From positions 1 through 55,806 of the forward strand of contig BBXU01002210.1 of NCBI GenBank assembly GCA_001598975.1: DNA of 55,806 nucleotides, in the 5' to 3' direction. The stretch is from Parachlorella kessleri (taxonomy: Eukaryota > Chlorophyta > Trebouxiophyceae > Chlorellales > Chlorellaceae). A program made the position numbers and the translations under genes. The notes beneath the pieces were generated by a model that was not told the origin of the DNA, searched no databases, and saw nothing but the letters and a program-made list of their open reading frames with translations. Numbering within the stretch: the stretch's first letter is position 1; each line of letters starts with the position of its first letter. Positions 1-12,000 of this stretch are shown piece after piece.

Positions 1-329
1 TCCAGATAGCATGGAGGGTTTCTCCAATTACATTACATTACGCACATTCAACGTGTATGGAGCCACCAGGACTCATGGGACGGAGACTTCCATCAAGCGC
101 ATTCAATGCTGATAGACCTCTGAAACATGAAACAAAGTCTCTCCCCACAGCTCGCAATCCACTGCCTGAAACCTCCCTGGATGGAGAGATCCCAGCAGAC
201 TTCCTGCCTAAACGACCTGCCTAAAGGTCAGACCATCGACATCATCCCCAACACCAAGGCCACTACCAGCACCCATACTCCCACAAAGGGGTGTCCCTCA
301 CACCACCCCCAAGGACCTTCATGCCCTAC
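1..329. other. Intron 6 of copy A (partial)
   Basis: This stretch begins with the donor after base 330 on the minus strand. No sequence matching exon 7 of copy B is seen. The equivalent intron in copy B is 211 bases, so this intron is longer, or copy A is altered beyond the edge. Confidence 0.5.
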
Positions 330-2812
330 CTGCAGGAGCGTGAGGTAGGCGATGGTGAGCAGCAGGGCTCCTATGGCCAGGCCAAACCCCATCCAAGCCG
401 TGCCCGTGGTCAGGCTGCCCTGCGCGCTGCCCCCGCCCTGCAGCGCTCGAGCACATGTGCAGCTGAGCAGCAGATTCTCAGCAGTGCGTAATCAGTTCTG
501 CATGCCGCCTCCACTGCTTAAAGCCCTTTGGCAATTGGGTCCTCCAACAGGGCAAGCCTGCCTGCCAGCCAGCATAGATGGATTGCCCTGTGGCTGTGAA
601 AGGGGTCTTGCTGAGGCGAGCCGTCACTCGCACACGCTGCTTGCCAGCCGACCCTGCTGGCCTACCCTAACAGTCACAGGCAACAGCCTCACAGCCACAC
701 TACCTGTCAGTGGCATTGCAGCCTTCCACGGTAAATCCCTCACTGGAGAAGCACCAAGCCGATGCAGCTGATGGCTAGGATGACTCACCGCGACGGCATT
801 GGGCACCACAATCATAGCTGCACCACCTATCATAACAACCGCCGCTACTGGAAGCATACGTGGCAGGGGGATCTTCAACCAGAGCCGGCCGCCCAGTGCC
901 ACCCCCACCACCGTAAATAGGGTGATTAGCATGACTGCAGCACGACAGAAGCATAGCAGTATGCTTTTTGTGAGAAGTCAGCACGTTGTAGAGCTATTGA
1001 AAAGGTTGGTTTGAGGGTCCAGGACATCACTTGTGCCAATAAATAGAAGGGATACAGGCAATCATAGCACTGGAGGTAGAGTGCTGGATGGATAGCAGCC
1101 AATTGTTGTTGACAACAGGCAAGAGCGACAGCCACAACCCATACCTTGGAGCTGTCCTAATGGAAGTGCAAAGCAACCCATGCAAGACCATAAGGCTGCC
1201 GACGCCAGGTACTGTTCCAGACAAGCCGCCAAAACATTCGCCGACACACCTTCACTGCACCGCCCAGGACATGCATGCAACTGTAGCTCCAGAGCGCAAC
1301 ACCACCCCACCCACACAAGACGCAACCCCAGGACGAAGCAATGCACAAACAATGCCCACATATCACAGCCCCGCCGCACCTATGGACGGGTCCACGAACT
1401 TTGGCGCGAAGTTGAGCAGCACTATGACGCCCAGGTAGGAGGCCGACACAGCCAGCAGCACAGCGGTACGGTGCACCCGGGGGTGCCTGTCGTACACCCT
1501 CGACAGCCCGGGCAGCGTGGGCACTCGGCTCAGGCCTGGCATGGGCAAGAAGAGCAGGGTCAGAGCGGAAGGGCAAGCACTCTCCTCCTCTGCTTCAACT
1601 CCTTGAAATGCCACTGTTTGTTAAGCTGACTTCCGCTGCTTTCCCTGGCAAACACGCCCCCCCCTGAGGCACAGCCAGCTGGCAGGTAAGCAGCAGGCTC
1701 AGGCTTTGTATAACCACGCCAGCTCTCGTCCCTGTTGCCGCAGCACGCACCACAACTCGTCTGAAACCAGCTCACCCACCTGCCACTGCCGCGGCATCAG
1801 GCACCGTGGGGCCATGGGCAGGCTTGGCGCTGGCTGCTGCTGCCTCCTCATCACTGGCATCCTCGAGGCTGTCGCCATTGGCAGCATAGCCAGTGTAGTC
1901 AGTGGTGCCTGTAGGGCATGAGCAAGCAGAGAACCCTGATGATGGCTCACCCAGCAACCAATAGAAGAACTTGCTGGCTGGGATCAAACTGCCAGCGGGA
2001 GGTAAGAGCGCCACACTGCCTTGGTAATTGCAAGCCTGCTAGCCAGAAGCTTGCGGGGATTGTTAGCCAAATTACCAGGCCCAAATCTCAACAGCATTCT
2101 AGATTCCAAAAGAAGAGTTGTGATACATCACCAAGTACACTGCTGGGTCCACCCATGTGCCGCACCTTTGCCATTGCTAGGCGAGCCCTGCTGCCTGCGC
2201 TGCTGCTGCTGCTGCGGCTCTCGCCGCCTGGCCCTTCGCCGCCGCAGGTACCAGTAGCGTGGCAGAGAGTAGAATAGGAGGAGCGGCGGCATTGCGAACA
2301 GGAGGACAATGCAGGTGATGCGCAGGGGAGGCACATTTGGGGTTGTCGTCACCTGACACCAGGGCGGGCAGGCAAAAGCAACTCTGGACCATCCCCTGCC
2401 ATCCACAAGCAGCTGCTTATCCATTGCCTCCTATTGGACTCTCCTTGAGAGGTAGCACAGCAGTTCAGCAGTTCACAAGCTCGTACCTTGGTGCCACCAC
2501 TGCCCACTTGCTGACAGCTGGCAGTGTTGAAACCTGCAAAAGCACAGTGGACTTGGCAGCACCCACCTCCAGGTACCTAGTCAGCACACCCAGCAGGGCC
2601 GGAAAGCAGGGCTGGATTGCTGCCAGTGCCAGCCACAACAAGAGCTCCGCGGCGCTCAGCTGGGGAGGCTGTGCTGAGTTGGACACCGGCGGCGGTCCCC
2701 GTTCAGTGTCACTGCCCAGGAAATTGCTGGGAGGACGTGACTTGGCATGTGAACTGGACCTAGCTAGGCTCTTGACCTCAATAGAGGTCTCCAAGGCTGC
2801 TCCTGAAGACAT
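330..2812 (-). CDS. Multi-pass membrane protein, DMT-like, tandem copy A (3' part beyond left edge)
   Basis: The exons seen, in coding order, are 2812-2567, 2352-2166, 1908-1780, 1535-1380, 934-789 and 437-330. Phases run 0,1,1,1,0,0 and all junctions are GT-AG. The next expected exon, matching the 201-base exon 7 of copy B, is not found in 1-329, so the gene continues off the window. The product is a hydrophobic multi-pass membrane protein. It has a polar N-terminus of about 50 residues, then helices, a basic RRRRARRR loop, a Gly/Ala/Asp/Glu-rich linker (exon 3) and further helices ending GLAIGALLLTIAYLTLLQ. The overall pattern resembles drug/metabolite (DMT/EamA) transporters, but no diagnostic motif is certain and the substrate is unknown. 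Copy B, 1.1 kb upstream on the same strand, has the same intron positions and phases, so the two arose by tandem duplication. Confidence 0.8.
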
Positions 2813-3925
2813 CTTGCTGTAGCTGTTGCGACGGCGAACACAACGTTAGCTTGGCCACCTGTCGTGACTGCTGGTGAAAACCTGCAACGTAAGGGCGGAA
2901 GGAGCCCTCAGGGAGCTGAGAGAGCATGCCATGCTGTGGCTGCTGGATACCGCACCTGAACAAAAGCCGTAGTCAGCGAGTACGAGCTGTTGTGTCCAGC
3001 ACGTCTGGTGTTGGCGGCTAACCCTTCGGCCTTGACCACTTACTGATGTGCAAGCTTACTTCACATGTGGCCACCCTTGCTCCATCTGCAGTCGCAGACG
3101 GCGACACCGACTATTCACCAATCATCTGGCAAGCGGGGTGCCGGTTGCCCCTTGGGTCGTCGCGGCGCCCTACACTGGGCATGACATGGGACATGACTAA
3201 TAGTCCACTGGTTCACTGGTCCATCGGCTTTTTCCTGTCTCACACTTTGTTTGCTTGATAAATAGTTCATAAGTGTGGTTTCTCAGTTGGGAGCCTATTC
3301 ACCCAACCACCCAATCCTTGCCAAGGGGCAGAAGATGATGGCTCATGACGTTCCCTGTGCAGTCTAGTGGGAAACCAGAACCGAGCTCCTCTTGTTGGCT
3401 GACGCAGCCCACAGGTGAAAAGTCAACGGTGAACTGATCCTGGAAAACTAAACGAAGCAGCAACTTGCAAAACGAGACACCCGAAACAAGGCAAAGAGCA
3501 AGCCACCAAGAGTCAAACAGCGTCCACTGTGAGCAACTACACGGGCCCTGGAGGCTTCAAAAGCAAATCAACAAGCAAACAAACGAGCACGCCAAGCCGT
3601 GGCATGGCACAAGGGTGTCAAAGCCAACGGGTGAACAACAATCATGGGATACTACAGAAAGCGGCAACTCGGGGCAACAACAGACCCCCGAAACAAGGCA
3701 AAGAGCAAGCCAGCAGGAGTCAAACAGCATCCACGGAGAGCAGCTACACGGGCCCTGGAGGCTGACAAATAGCAAGCGACCAAACAGCAAGGCAAGGCAA
3801 GGCGTAGCACAAGAAACCAGCAGGAGAAAAGTGAGTGCAGTGCAAGGGCGGAAGCACGTCCTGCAGTGGAGCAACGCGGGAAGTTCTGTGAAACATGCCA
3901 TGAAAAGCAATGGACACCCGGACGT
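2813..3925. other. Spacer between tandem paralogs
   Basis: This holds the presumed promoter and leader of copy A and the 3' flank of copy B. No gene is supported. A 76-base direct repeat lies at 3481-3763 (listed separately). A 154-codon plus-strand open frame (3465-3929) covers the repeat but lacks homology or exon support. Confidence 0.5.
3481..3763. repeat. Imperfect 76-base direct repeat, period 207
   Basis: Copy 1 spans about 3481-3555 and copy 2 about 3688-3763. Both begin CCGAAACAAGGCAAAGAGC and end ACACGGGCCCTGGAGGCT, with roughly seven differences between them. The 207-base period is a multiple of three, so an open frame through both copies keeps the same peptide. It lies immediately beyond the stop codon of membrane-protein copy B. 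Confidence 0.85.
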
Positions 3926-6900
3926 CTAGTGAGGAGCAGCAGCTGCCTCACCCTGGGAGGCCCCTGAGGGTGGCTGCCTCAATGCAGCCCGTGCCAGCCT
4001 CCTAGCCTCCCACCACTGGAATCCCATGTAGGCGGTGATGGACGAAGCCAGCAAGGCCACCCCAGCAATCTGCACGCAGAGCAGCAATAGTTTTAGCCTG
4101 CTACTGTACTGGCTGGCTTTACTCTTATACATGTGGACACCACTCCCCTCCGCATTGGAGAAGAAGTGACGCACTCTGCTCCATAACGGCATGGGGGGAT
4201 GGGGGATGGAGTGGAGTGCATTGACCCATACAAGCAGGATTCCTGTGGGCGTAGGGATGCGCGCCATGCACCCTTCTCACAAGACAGATCTTCTGGGTCC
4301 ATCTGCTGTAACTGTACAGCTGGGGTTGGCTCCTATTGCGCTGCCCTAACTTTGGGCACTGCAGACTTCCCGATGCCCCACCCCACCCCAAACATGGTAG
4401 CTTTCTTCGTGCCACAATGACGTCTATGGCAGCTTACCAGCCGGCGTAGCAATCACAATACAGCATCTCTGCCGATACTTCGCCATGCAACCCTTCCCTG
4501 CTGCCTACCAATACCAAGAGCTTACCTGCACGCCTGTCTTGACCACCGTGGCCCCCAGTATGATCTTGGAGGCCACGATGCTGGCGATGAGGCGCAGGCC
4601 CATGAACATGGCCACCGTGTTGCTCCCCAGCTTCATGGTCGCCCACTGCGAGTGGGATTGCCAGACGCAGGGGTGAGTTTCTTTAGAGCTGTGGTGCAAC
4701 CAGGGCATGGCAAGCGGGGATCTGACCAGGGGGATGATGAGAGACAGTCCCGGCAGGAGGGGGGTGCTGATGGCCGGCTGGCCAACCAGGCGCCATCAGC
4801 CGTACTCACCTCTATTGTAGGCAAAGAAAGGTAGGGACTTGGCAGCGGTGCGATGAAGACGCGTTAATGTTTCTCTAGTGCAAGGGCCTCTTGGCGGAAT
4901 GCACCAAATGTCAGCCGCACCCCGCAACTACAAGCCAGTAACGGTCCTGACTCGCCAGGAAAGCCTGCCTCGGCCAGGTGCTAGCCTGACAGGCCCCGGA
5001 GCGGTCCACCGCGTACCTGGATCCCCAGGATCGTCCCATTCAGCGCCACGATGCAGCAGAACAGGAAGGCAGCCCAGTCCTTGCGGTTGAAGCCACGGAA
5101 CTGGTCACCCCAGTCGCTGCCCTCCAGCGCCAGTGAGAGCGGCAGGACTGTGACCGCACACAGGCCGGCCAGCCAGTACATCACTTCCTCGGCATTCAGC
5201 TTGGCGTACTTGAAAGCCTGCCGTGACAGGACGGGTTGGGGAGGCAAAGTGAGGCAGGTGGTCAAGTCACAGAAGCAGCTGGGTGCTCGGTTGTACCTCG
5301 AGGGCTGTGAGATCTAATTCCACTGCGCCGGCTGCGCGCGCTGTGGTCAGCAGCATTTTGTCCTTGGACCCGCAGACATCACCCATGTGCCCAAATCACC
5401 CCTACTGAAGCCCCCTAGCCGAGCCCACCTGCAGGAGGGTGAGGTAGGCGATGGTGAGCAGCAGTGCCCCGATGGCCAGGCCAAACCCCATCCACGCCGT
5501 GCCCGTGGTCAGGCTGCCCTGGGCGCTGCCTTCCCCCTGCACAAAGGGAGGGTGAGGGTCCCTTGTGCAGCCATGCTTCAACAAGGTTGATAGCTCCTTT
5601 GATTTGTATCCATGGATCATCAAAGTTTGCCAGGGGTCGGTGCCCAATGCGCTTGCCCCGGAGCACAAGTAAGCACTAGCACGTCTGTCCAAGTCACTGC
5701 AGCACCTCGCTCAAAACCGCAGCCGAGGCGCAGCTCACCGAAATCACATTTGGCACCACTATCATCACTGCTCCACCTATCATGGCGGCTGCCGCAAACG
5801 GCAGCGGGCGCGGCAGGGGGATCTTGAGCCACAGCCGGCCCCACAGCGCCACCCCCACCACCGTGAACAGGGTGCTCAGCATCACTGCAACCATGACCAA
5901 GGGCCTTACAAGCTTACAATCTAGCTGATGCAGGTATGTTTCCCTACCAGCCAGATGTTTAGGCTTGCTTATGGGGCATGCTCCGAAACGCCAAGAGGAA
6001 GGATGTGATGACCTACTGAACAAAAAAGCACGGCAAGAAGCTCGGCACTTTGCAACTTTACATGCTCGCTCTGGCCCCAAACTGAACAGGCAAGCCATGC
6101 AACACAAGGCATCATCAACGCTACCCACTAGCAAGAACACTTATTGCCCTGGCACTTGCTCACCTATGGACGGGTCCACAAACTTTGGCGCGAAGTTGAG
6201 CAGCACGATGACACCCAGGTAGGAGGCCGACACAGCCAGCAGCACAGCGGTGCGGTGCACCCGGGGGTGCCTGTCGTACACCCGCGACAGCCCGGGCAGC
6301 GTGGGCACCCGGCTGAGGCCTGGCATGGACAAGCAAGAAGTCATCCCTCTCTGACACCTAGTGCACTTGCGTGCATGTTTCCCTTGGTGCGACGGTGTGA
6401 GGGGACTGGGTTACAGATCATCAACAAGCTTTGCACAATACCCCGGAACAGCCCAGTCCCCAGCTGCAAGCATGCAGGCAGCCAGGCATGCCAAACAAGG
6501 AAACAAGCCGACGGGCAAGTGGGCAGGTCAGGACAGCTTCAAGGTCAAACAGCTTGCACGCAGAAACAGCTCAGCCACGACCATACCACACCCACCCACC
6601 TGCCACTGCCTCGGCACCGGGCACTGTAGGACCCACTGGGGCCTTGGCGCTTGTGGCGGCTGCTGCCTCCTCGTCACTGCCACCCACCTCGCTGCTGGCA
6701 GTGCCACCTGCATGGCTGGCGCTGGCAGTGCCTGAGGGGCGCACGCCAAGGGCACAAGTTCTTGGGATAGTACAGTCCGCCTAGCGATCTGTTGGCTTCC
6801 CTCCCTGATTTGGGGTATGGCCTGCTTGATAGGTCCGGCAAGCTACCCAGCGCCCCCAAAGCGAGCTGGATCAACTTTGAATACTACCGCGAAAGGCTAT

Positions 6901-8083
6901 ACACAATACTGAAAATACTTATGGGCAGCGACCAAGGAAGCCTAAGCCCTGCCCTATGGACCAGCATAGCAGAAAACGACCTGTCACTTATTACGTGGAA
7001 AGGTACTGTGCACCTGCATCGATTGCCCACGTCCCACACACTCACAGATAAGCACAAGGATGCTACCACTCTCAGAAGGTTTACCGTCTAGAACTTGCGC
7101 GAACCCTTCAGCCAACGATGCAGCAGGGGCAGGCAACCTCAAGCTGGCCATCCCACACTCCCTCCGTCAATGCCTTCCCCACCAGTAAAACTGACTAGTA
7201 CCCTGTCTCTCAAGGGTACAGGGCAACAAACCCTTACCAAGCCGAAGGTCGCCCCCAGCACCGTACCTACGAGGTTGCCATTTGAGCCAAGCTGCCCGCG
7301 CTGCTGCTGCTCCCGTTTCCAGGCCCTGCGCCGCCGGAGGTACAAGTGGCGCGGCAGGGAGTAGAGGAGGAGGAGGGGCGGCATCGCAAACAGCAGCATG
7401 ATGCATGTGATGCGCAGCGGTGGCACGCTGGGCGTGGTTCGCACCTGCCATCAGGGAGGTTGTCCAGCACAGGTGTCCCTGACTTTGTTAGGGGCTATCC
7501 TTGCCTTGACTTCTAGACATCATGCAACATGCCTCCGGCCAATCTATCCCACCCTCGCTCAAAACATCACCCCAACATTAATCAACTTGGCCATAAACCC
7601 TGTGGGCCTGCTAGCCCTGCAAACAGCTCCCACTCCTCCAAGCGCCCCGGATGTTCAAGAGATCAACAGGGCTCGTCATCAATGCATACGCCCGACCATC
7701 GCGCCACCTGCCTACCAGCACACAGCCACCTGCCATAATTGCGGAAGAATTGCAGAACGATGTCAACTATTAGCCAGGGTGTGATATGCCCACACACCAT
7801 GGCTTCCCAGGGACAACCAATACTCAGTACCCACCTCCAGGTACCTGGTCAACACACCAAACAGGGCCGTCAGGCAGGGCTGGACCGCTGCGAACGCCAG
7901 CCAGAAAAGCAGCTGCGCAGCACTCAGCGGGGGCGCATGCGCGGAGGTGGCTGCTGCCTGCGGCGGCAGCTGGCCTGCCCCAGTGACAGGCACGCCCTGG
8001 GAGGGGCGTGGCTTGCTTAAAGCACTGGGCCTTGCCAGGCTTTGCACCTCCAGCGCGGCGCCCAAGCCGGCGGCTGCTGCCAT
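3926..8083 (-). CDS. Multi-pass membrane protein, DMT-like, tandem copy B
   Basis: Complete model, coding order: 8083-7835, 7444-7267, 6731-6600, 6319-6164, 5884-5739, 5536-5429, 5217-5017, 4645-4526, 4069-3926; 1434 bases, 477 residues plus stop. The ATG at 8083 is chosen over an in-frame GTG just before it. All introns are GT-AG and phases close. There are about ten hydrophobic segments, for example LLFWLAFAAVQPCLTALFGV, ITCIMLLFAMPPLLLLYSL, TAVLLAVSASYLGVIVLL and GVALLASSITAYMGFQW. An acidic/Ala-rich loop is encoded by exon 3, and the last helices carry SNTVAMFMGLRLIASIVASK. The two-half layout of short helices resembles the DMT/EamA transporter superfamily; this is inference and the substrate is unknown. 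The tail after the last helix is short, basic then Ala-rich. The gene diverges from the KH gene, sharing 8084-9023 as an upstream region. Confidence 0.85.
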
Positions 8084-9023
8084 CACGAGGTCTTGCAGTA
8101 GGCGGAACCTCTGCTCAGGCTAACCTCTGCACTCGAGCAGCATCGCCGTCATGTTTTACAGGTCAGTTAATTAGGTTTGATCTCATAAGGAGCAAGGAGG
8201 AGAAGCGCTGCACTGGGCCAGCACAGCACATGGTAAAGCATGTCACAAGGCGCGTGCATGCCAGTTACCTGCGAGCCTGGGACGCCCGTTACAAGACAAT
8301 TGCAGCTGACCAAATGGTTTTTCAGGTATGACTCTGTTGCTATCTGAGATATATGCCTAAAGAGAAAGAAAGTACTCACCCAAGTACGCCGAACACAGCG
8401 GAAGCAAGGTGGCTCCGGCCAGACAGTAGCAGAGAAGGCCGAGTTGAAGAATTGGCAAGCTGGCAAACTAACAGAGCTCTGCAGAGAGCAAGAAAGGAGT
8501 GCAGCACCTGCTGCGAAGGTGTCAAGGGCGGCTTGGTACCCGATCTACCCAGTCAAATCCCTGCGAGGGGGTCCGGCTGGTTGTCTAGATCTACGCAGCT
8601 CCCAAACAAAATCGCGCTCCCAAGCATGCTCCAAAGTCTAGTAGTCCAAGGGAGCATCCGCAGCAGACACAGCAGTGGGTGCTGAGTTCTGCCTCCTGCA
8701 TGGTCTCCTGCAAGGCCGCCACCTCGTCTATTGAATATTGTCTGATTTACAGTGACAGCTGAAAGGTTGCACCATGGAAGGTCAGTGCATCACTCATTTG
8801 ATCAAACGAGCAGCAGTATGTTTGCTGGCTTGCTTTTGTCGATAATCTACTCCGCTTATCATTCACTAGCGTAATTGGCAGCATAGAGTTGGAGCCAGCA
8901 ACCCATTCGGTCGTCACATTAGGCGCCCCGTTGCTGTACGCTCTGCAGGCTGGACCTCGTTGGCAAGCCTGAACCCAAACTACTAACCGCAGGAGTCCGC
9001 TGTAGTGACTGGACGGTGACAAC
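8084..9023. promoter_or_regulatory. Shared upstream region of two divergent genes
   Basis: This is 940 bases between the start codons of copy B (minus) and the KH gene (plus), so it must hold both promoters and 5' leaders. I see no convincing coding exon, TATA box or repeated element. Confidence 0.5.
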
Positions 9024-12000
9024 ATGGAGCGGCATGCGCCCTACTATGCTGCACCACCACCTGGCCAACACCATCCCCCGCAGCAGCCTCAGCACTACAC
9101 ACAGCAGCCACCTCAGCAAGCAGGAAGTGCCCCCCTATATGTTCAGCCTCCTCCAGGACTGGCCGCCCTCCCCAACTACCCTCCACCTGACCGCCTTCCC
9201 AACCAGCAGCCGCAGCCGGAGCAGCAACAGCCGCAGCTGTTTCCACAACCGCTGGGAGTTGCCTATGGGGCTCCTGGCCTGCCAGTATCAGCTCCCGGCT
9301 TAGCGCCCTGGGCAACGCACCAGCCTTTCGTGCAAGTGCAGCAGCTACTTGGTGCTCTGCCTGGCCCTGGTGCAACTGGTCAAGCTCCCTGGGTTCTACA
9401 GCAGCAGCAAACTCAGCAACCGTTGCTGCACCAGCAGCAGCAGCAATTGGGCGCAGCAGGCCTTGCTCCAGATCGGCCTGGCCTGCAGGCGTCGCAACCT
9501 GCCGCGCAGCACCTGGGGCAGGGGCAGGGGCAGCAGGCCGTCCCTGGCGGCCAGGCAATCTCAGCACCACTGGTAAGCATAAGGAAGAGGCGTGGTGGCG
9601 CCTTTGGAGTGCCAATCATTACATTCTCCACAAAGGAAGTTCTCAGCTTATGTCTTTGTCAGATAAGGACTGCTTTCTTGTAACCTACCAGTATGAAGGT
9701 GGGTGCGGGCCCAGGTGAACATCTTGGCCCGGTTGAGGTGCCTGTTAAATGGTAGTGTGCGGCAGGTTACACCGCTACACATGGACTGGTGTAGTTTTGG
9801 TTTGAGCCTATACAGAGTGCCTCCATTGAGAGACCCTGCGGTCCCTGGGAACAGTGTATTATGGGTTTTGCGGACGCAGGACTCGGCAGCTGCTGGCGGT
9901 CCTGGGGACCCCCGGCCCCGCCCCGCCCGCAGCCACTACAGCAGCAAGCCACTCAGCAAGGAGCAGCTGGAGCGCCAGCAGCAGAAAGTCCAGCAGCAAC
10001 AGGAGCAGCAGCAGCAGCAGCAACAAGCAGGCAATGGGGTAATGCCTCCTCTTGGCGCTGGCACACAGCAGGCGCAGCAGGCAGCCCCAGTCCCCAGGTA
10101 CATCAGCAACATGCCGCCGCCAGTTTCAGCCCCTGGGGCGACCTCAGGCATGCCTGGCGGCTTACCAGGTGCCGGTGGAGAAGCTGCGGCTGATGGAGTT
10201 GACTACCTCGCTGGTCCGGCACCGGCTGCCTTGAACACCTTGGGCCAAAGAGGGCATATAACAGGGTCAGCTGCTACTATGGCGCCGCAGCCCATCCCAA
10301 CAGCACCCCTGGCGCAGGCTCATGCTGGCGGTACTGGTGTTGCTACCTTTACTGGGCTTACCCAAGGGGGCTATCCGCCCTCCTCAGGAGCATATACCTC
10401 TTCAGCAGCACCAGCAATGGGGCAGCAGCCTGCACCGCCGGTACCAGGGCGCACTGGCTCGCTTCCCAGCGGAAGTGGTGGTGGTGGTGGTGGGGTTGGT
10501 CAGATGTGGACCAATGGGCTCGTGGAGGCGCCGGCGCCTGCTAGGTCCGACAGGGCGCCGCTGATCTTGAGTGACCGGGCGCTGGCGCCCACAGCGGGGG
10601 CAAAGCGTGCCTTTGACAGCCTGGGCTTTCCCAGCGAGGGCCTCTACCGAGGTAGGTGAAGCTTGACTCATGCCGGACTGATTATGGGAGGTGGTTTGAC
10701 TCATGCATGTCTGAACATGGTGGAAGGATTTGTTGACTGTTGCGGGTTTGCGCGATGGTCCTGGGGGGTTCGCGATCCCCGTTCCTGCGCGGCATAGGCA
10801 CCTATCCCTCAGTTTCGCGAAGGTGCTACGTGTTGGCAGAGGGTCCTTTACTTTCTGTCTCGTCCGCAGTGGCAAGCAAAGCATATTGGCAGCGTTGTGA
10901 CCTGCTATCTGTCGTTCCCATGCATACACCACCGCTCGGCCATGCATGTGTACATGCCTTGCAGATCACAAAAGGCAGCAGAATGTGAGCTCCACGGCAG
11001 CTGGCAGCAGCCATCCGGGAGGCCCGCAGCAGCAGCAGCAAATGCGCAGGGTCTCAGACACGGTGTTCCGGCTGGTTCTCAATCTGAACGACACCGCGCT
11101 GCTGATCGGCAAGGGGGGCGGCACCATACGCCAGATCGAGCGTGATACAGGTGGGGGTGGTTGCATGGCTTGAAGAGGAGGCCTCACAACATTGACGTTC
11201 GGGTGCAGGCTGATAGGGGGCAAGTCTGGGTGCAAGGCATGAGCTGGGGTCTTGCCTGGTTGACGCCTATATATATATCCAACCAACAGGGTTTGTTAAA
11301 CCTGAAATGAGGGGGTGGGAAGCAGCAACGTGGCTTATGATTGTTGGAGCTATTTCCGGGAACGCAAGGCTGGACAGTGTGTGACCACGGGCGTGTCCGT
11401 GGCAGATAGTAGGATGTGTTGCCCTGCTGGGATATGATTGGGGTTGCTATGCCATGTGTGTGACAGCATTTGGGCTGCTGAGATACTGTGATCAGCTACG
11501 AGCATCCCAGAAGCGCTGGCCGTGGCTTTGCAGCTCTGCTTTGTATGCAACACAACTCACCATACTGCTGGCATTGAGCTGCTGATGATGTGCTTGCTTG
11601 AACCCGTGACAGCTTGCAATCAGCGCGCATTCTCAACCATGGCAACCCCCCGCTGTTGATCCTTGTCCTGTTTTCACCACTATCTTGTTTTCACCACTGC
11701 CTTTGCTCTGCATTGAGACTGTCCCGCACTCTGCCCTCTCGCCAGGGCACCTCTTGTCGTCCTTGTGCTGCCTTTCTCTGCTTGCTTGAGACCGCCGTGC
11801 GCTCTGCTCTCTCGCCGCGGCACCCCCCGGCGCGCTTTGTATTGCTGTGCATTGAGACTGTCCTGCGCTCTGCTCTTGCGTCAGGGGCACGGGTGAAGCG
11901 ATTGCCGGAGCCGCCGGGGGGCAGTGAGCAAGTTATTGTGATATGGAGCCCGCCCTCTGCAGGGGTTGAAGGGGAGCGGTTCAATAGTGCACAGGTGTGT

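Noticed and set aside
8983..9615. Long minus-strand open frame of 210 codons opposite the KH first exon
   Set aside because: It is the antisense shadow of a Gln/Pro-rich exon; CAG/CTG runs keep several frames open. The plus-strand frame joins in phase to the KH exons.
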